From contig AP031351.1 of the NCBI GenBank assembly GCA_037833965.1, forward strand, positions 25,308,501 to 25,372,500: DNA of 64,000 nt, given 5' to 3'. Under the pieces are notes generated by a model that searched no databases, was not told the DNA's origin, and saw only the letters and a program-made list of their open reading frames with translations. Of the stretch, positions 62,878 through 64,000 are shown piece after piece; the stretch's first letter is position 1, and each line of letters begins with the position of its first letter. Origin of the DNA: Marchantia polymorpha subsp. ruderalis. Taxonomy: Eukaryota; Streptophyta; Marchantiopsida; Marchantiales; Marchantiaceae. The position numbers and the translations under genes are program-made.

Positions 62878-64000
62878 GTACAACGATAGATGGCATACTT
62901 CAATAAGAATGGGAGTATAGATGACATCCAGTTGCTTTCTATTCTTGAAAGTTTTTTTGGCGGCTGAACAAGATTATCACACGACAGAGCGGTAGGAGTT
63001 AACCATTGTGTTGGCAATCAAACACTGGAAGTATTATTTGGGTGATAAGGAGTTTGTGGTGAAGATCGATCATAAACCCTTGGTTTAATTAAGAAATCAG
63101 AAGTATCTATCTAAACGACATTTTTGATGTGCAGAGTGACGTCAACCCTTCAACATGAAGATTGTTTACGTGAAAGTGAAGAAGCAACTTGCGGATGCTC
63201 TCACATACATGACTTGTTTGAATCATGTTGCAGAAGTGAAGATTCAAGTAGATTGATGGAGCAAGATGGCACAGGCCACAAAAGAGTATGAAAAAATCAT
63301 GATGGCAATACAAGCTGGATGATCATAGAAGGCTAGAGGTTTGATATTCTACAAACAACGTATATGGATTCCACAAGATCAAGAGTTACGTACAATGATT
63401 TTATCTGAAAATCATGATACAACCATTGCAGTTCATGTGGGAGTGGAGAAGACCTTTGAGAGCATCCAGCGAGTTTACTTTTGGCTCAACCTACAGGAGT
63501 GCGCGGATGTGTACGTTTGAAGTTGATTTGCTTGTCAACAAAACAAGGCAAGTAATAAAAAACCAGTTGGTTTATTAAAGCCTCTCCATATTCTTGAACA
63601 GCGATGATAATATATTACCATGAATATTGTATGTGAGTTACCAAAAACTTCTTTAGGAAATAATTCAGTGCTAATTTTTGGAAACAAATTAAGCAAGATG
63701 ATTCACATTAGATCAATCACGAAAATAATGACAGCTTCACAACTTGCTCAATTGTACTTAAATGTTATTTTTGTGAATCATGGATTCAATAAAGTCTTAA
63801 TCATTGATAGAGTTACTCATTTCACTAATTTGTTTTGAATAACTTTGCTTAGTTTTTTCAAAATCAAATTAGTAGTGTCAACAATTTATCATCATCAGAC
63901 TGATGGTCAAACAAAGAGAGCCAATATTATTGTAGAAAATATGCAACGGACATTCACATTAGAGTAGCAAGAAGATTAGGATACTCGTTTGCCTCTTGTG

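Larger units (their letters stand above)
58450..64000 (+). mobile_element. Decayed Ty3/gypsy LTR retrotransposon, cut by window end
   Basis: A probable 5' LTR (start not fixed, end near 58835) contains a TATA-like CTATATAGGGG near 58740. It is followed by the primer site for initiator tRNA-Met. Parts in order are a gag-like region (about 59430-60530) with a CCHC zinc knuckle near 60360-60400, protease (about 60640-60900), reverse transcriptase (about 61000-62000), RNase H (about 62000-63110, interrupted by a solo LTR) and integrase (about 63150 to the end). The order protease, RT, RNase H, integrase marks it as Ty3/gypsy. The copy is broken in well over ten places, so it is an old fossil. The 3' LTR lies outside the window. 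Confidence 0.85.

Overview
The window looks like nuclear DNA of a land plant. Five protein-coding genes with plant-type GT-AG introns can be rebuilt exon by exon, and a sixth is intronless. They lie in two GC-richer gene blocks separated by AT-rich, repeat-derived DNA. The gene set is ordinary plant housekeeping: SCYL2, MAK16, cytosolic-type phosphoglycolate phosphatase, a two-pore K+ channel, a plastid-lumen FKBP and an F-box/LRR protein. The species cannot be fixed from sequence alone. The long TPK N-terminus and the repeat landscape would suit a non-seed plant, but that is inference.

Layout. 1-3170 is AT-rich with no gene. 3173-7896 is one decayed pogo/Tigger-like (Tc1/mariner) DNA transposon, flanked by TA, with inverted arms of about 1 kb, a minus-strand transposase relic, a 72-bp minisatellite and a palindromic mini-element. 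8960-17385 (minus) is a 14-exon SCYL2 pseudokinase gene. 18.2-27.4 kb is AT-rich degenerate repeat DNA with a weak gag-like fossil. 29225-30700 (plus) is the F-box/LRR gene. 33991-36190 (minus, MAK16) and about 37064-41118 (plus, PGLP2-like) are divergent and share an 0.87-kb promoter region holding two telo-box motifs. 43270-45881 (minus) is the TPK-type K+ channel. 46-50 kb is GC-rich without a recognisable gene. 54039-57269 (minus) is an FKBP carrying a chloroplast transit peptide and a twin-arginine lumenal signal. Its first intron holds a sense-strand ORF that looks like a Mediator subunit 14 fragment. From about 58.45 kb to the window end is a decayed Ty3/gypsy LTR element, with an initiator-tRNA-Met primer site and a solo LTR of another family inserted in it.

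The genes do not form one pathway. Their products act in clathrin-coated vesicle traffic (SCYL2), ubiquitin ligase targeting (F-box/LRR), 60S ribosome assembly (MAK16), 2-phosphoglycolate or phosphosugar repair (PGLP2), K+ homeostasis at the vacuole (TPK) and thylakoid-lumen protein folding (FKBP). The best candidates for something undescribed are the long-armed pogo element with its both-strand-open minisatellite, the intronic gene fragment in the FKBP gene, and a near-perfect 54-bp hairpin at 42345-42398.
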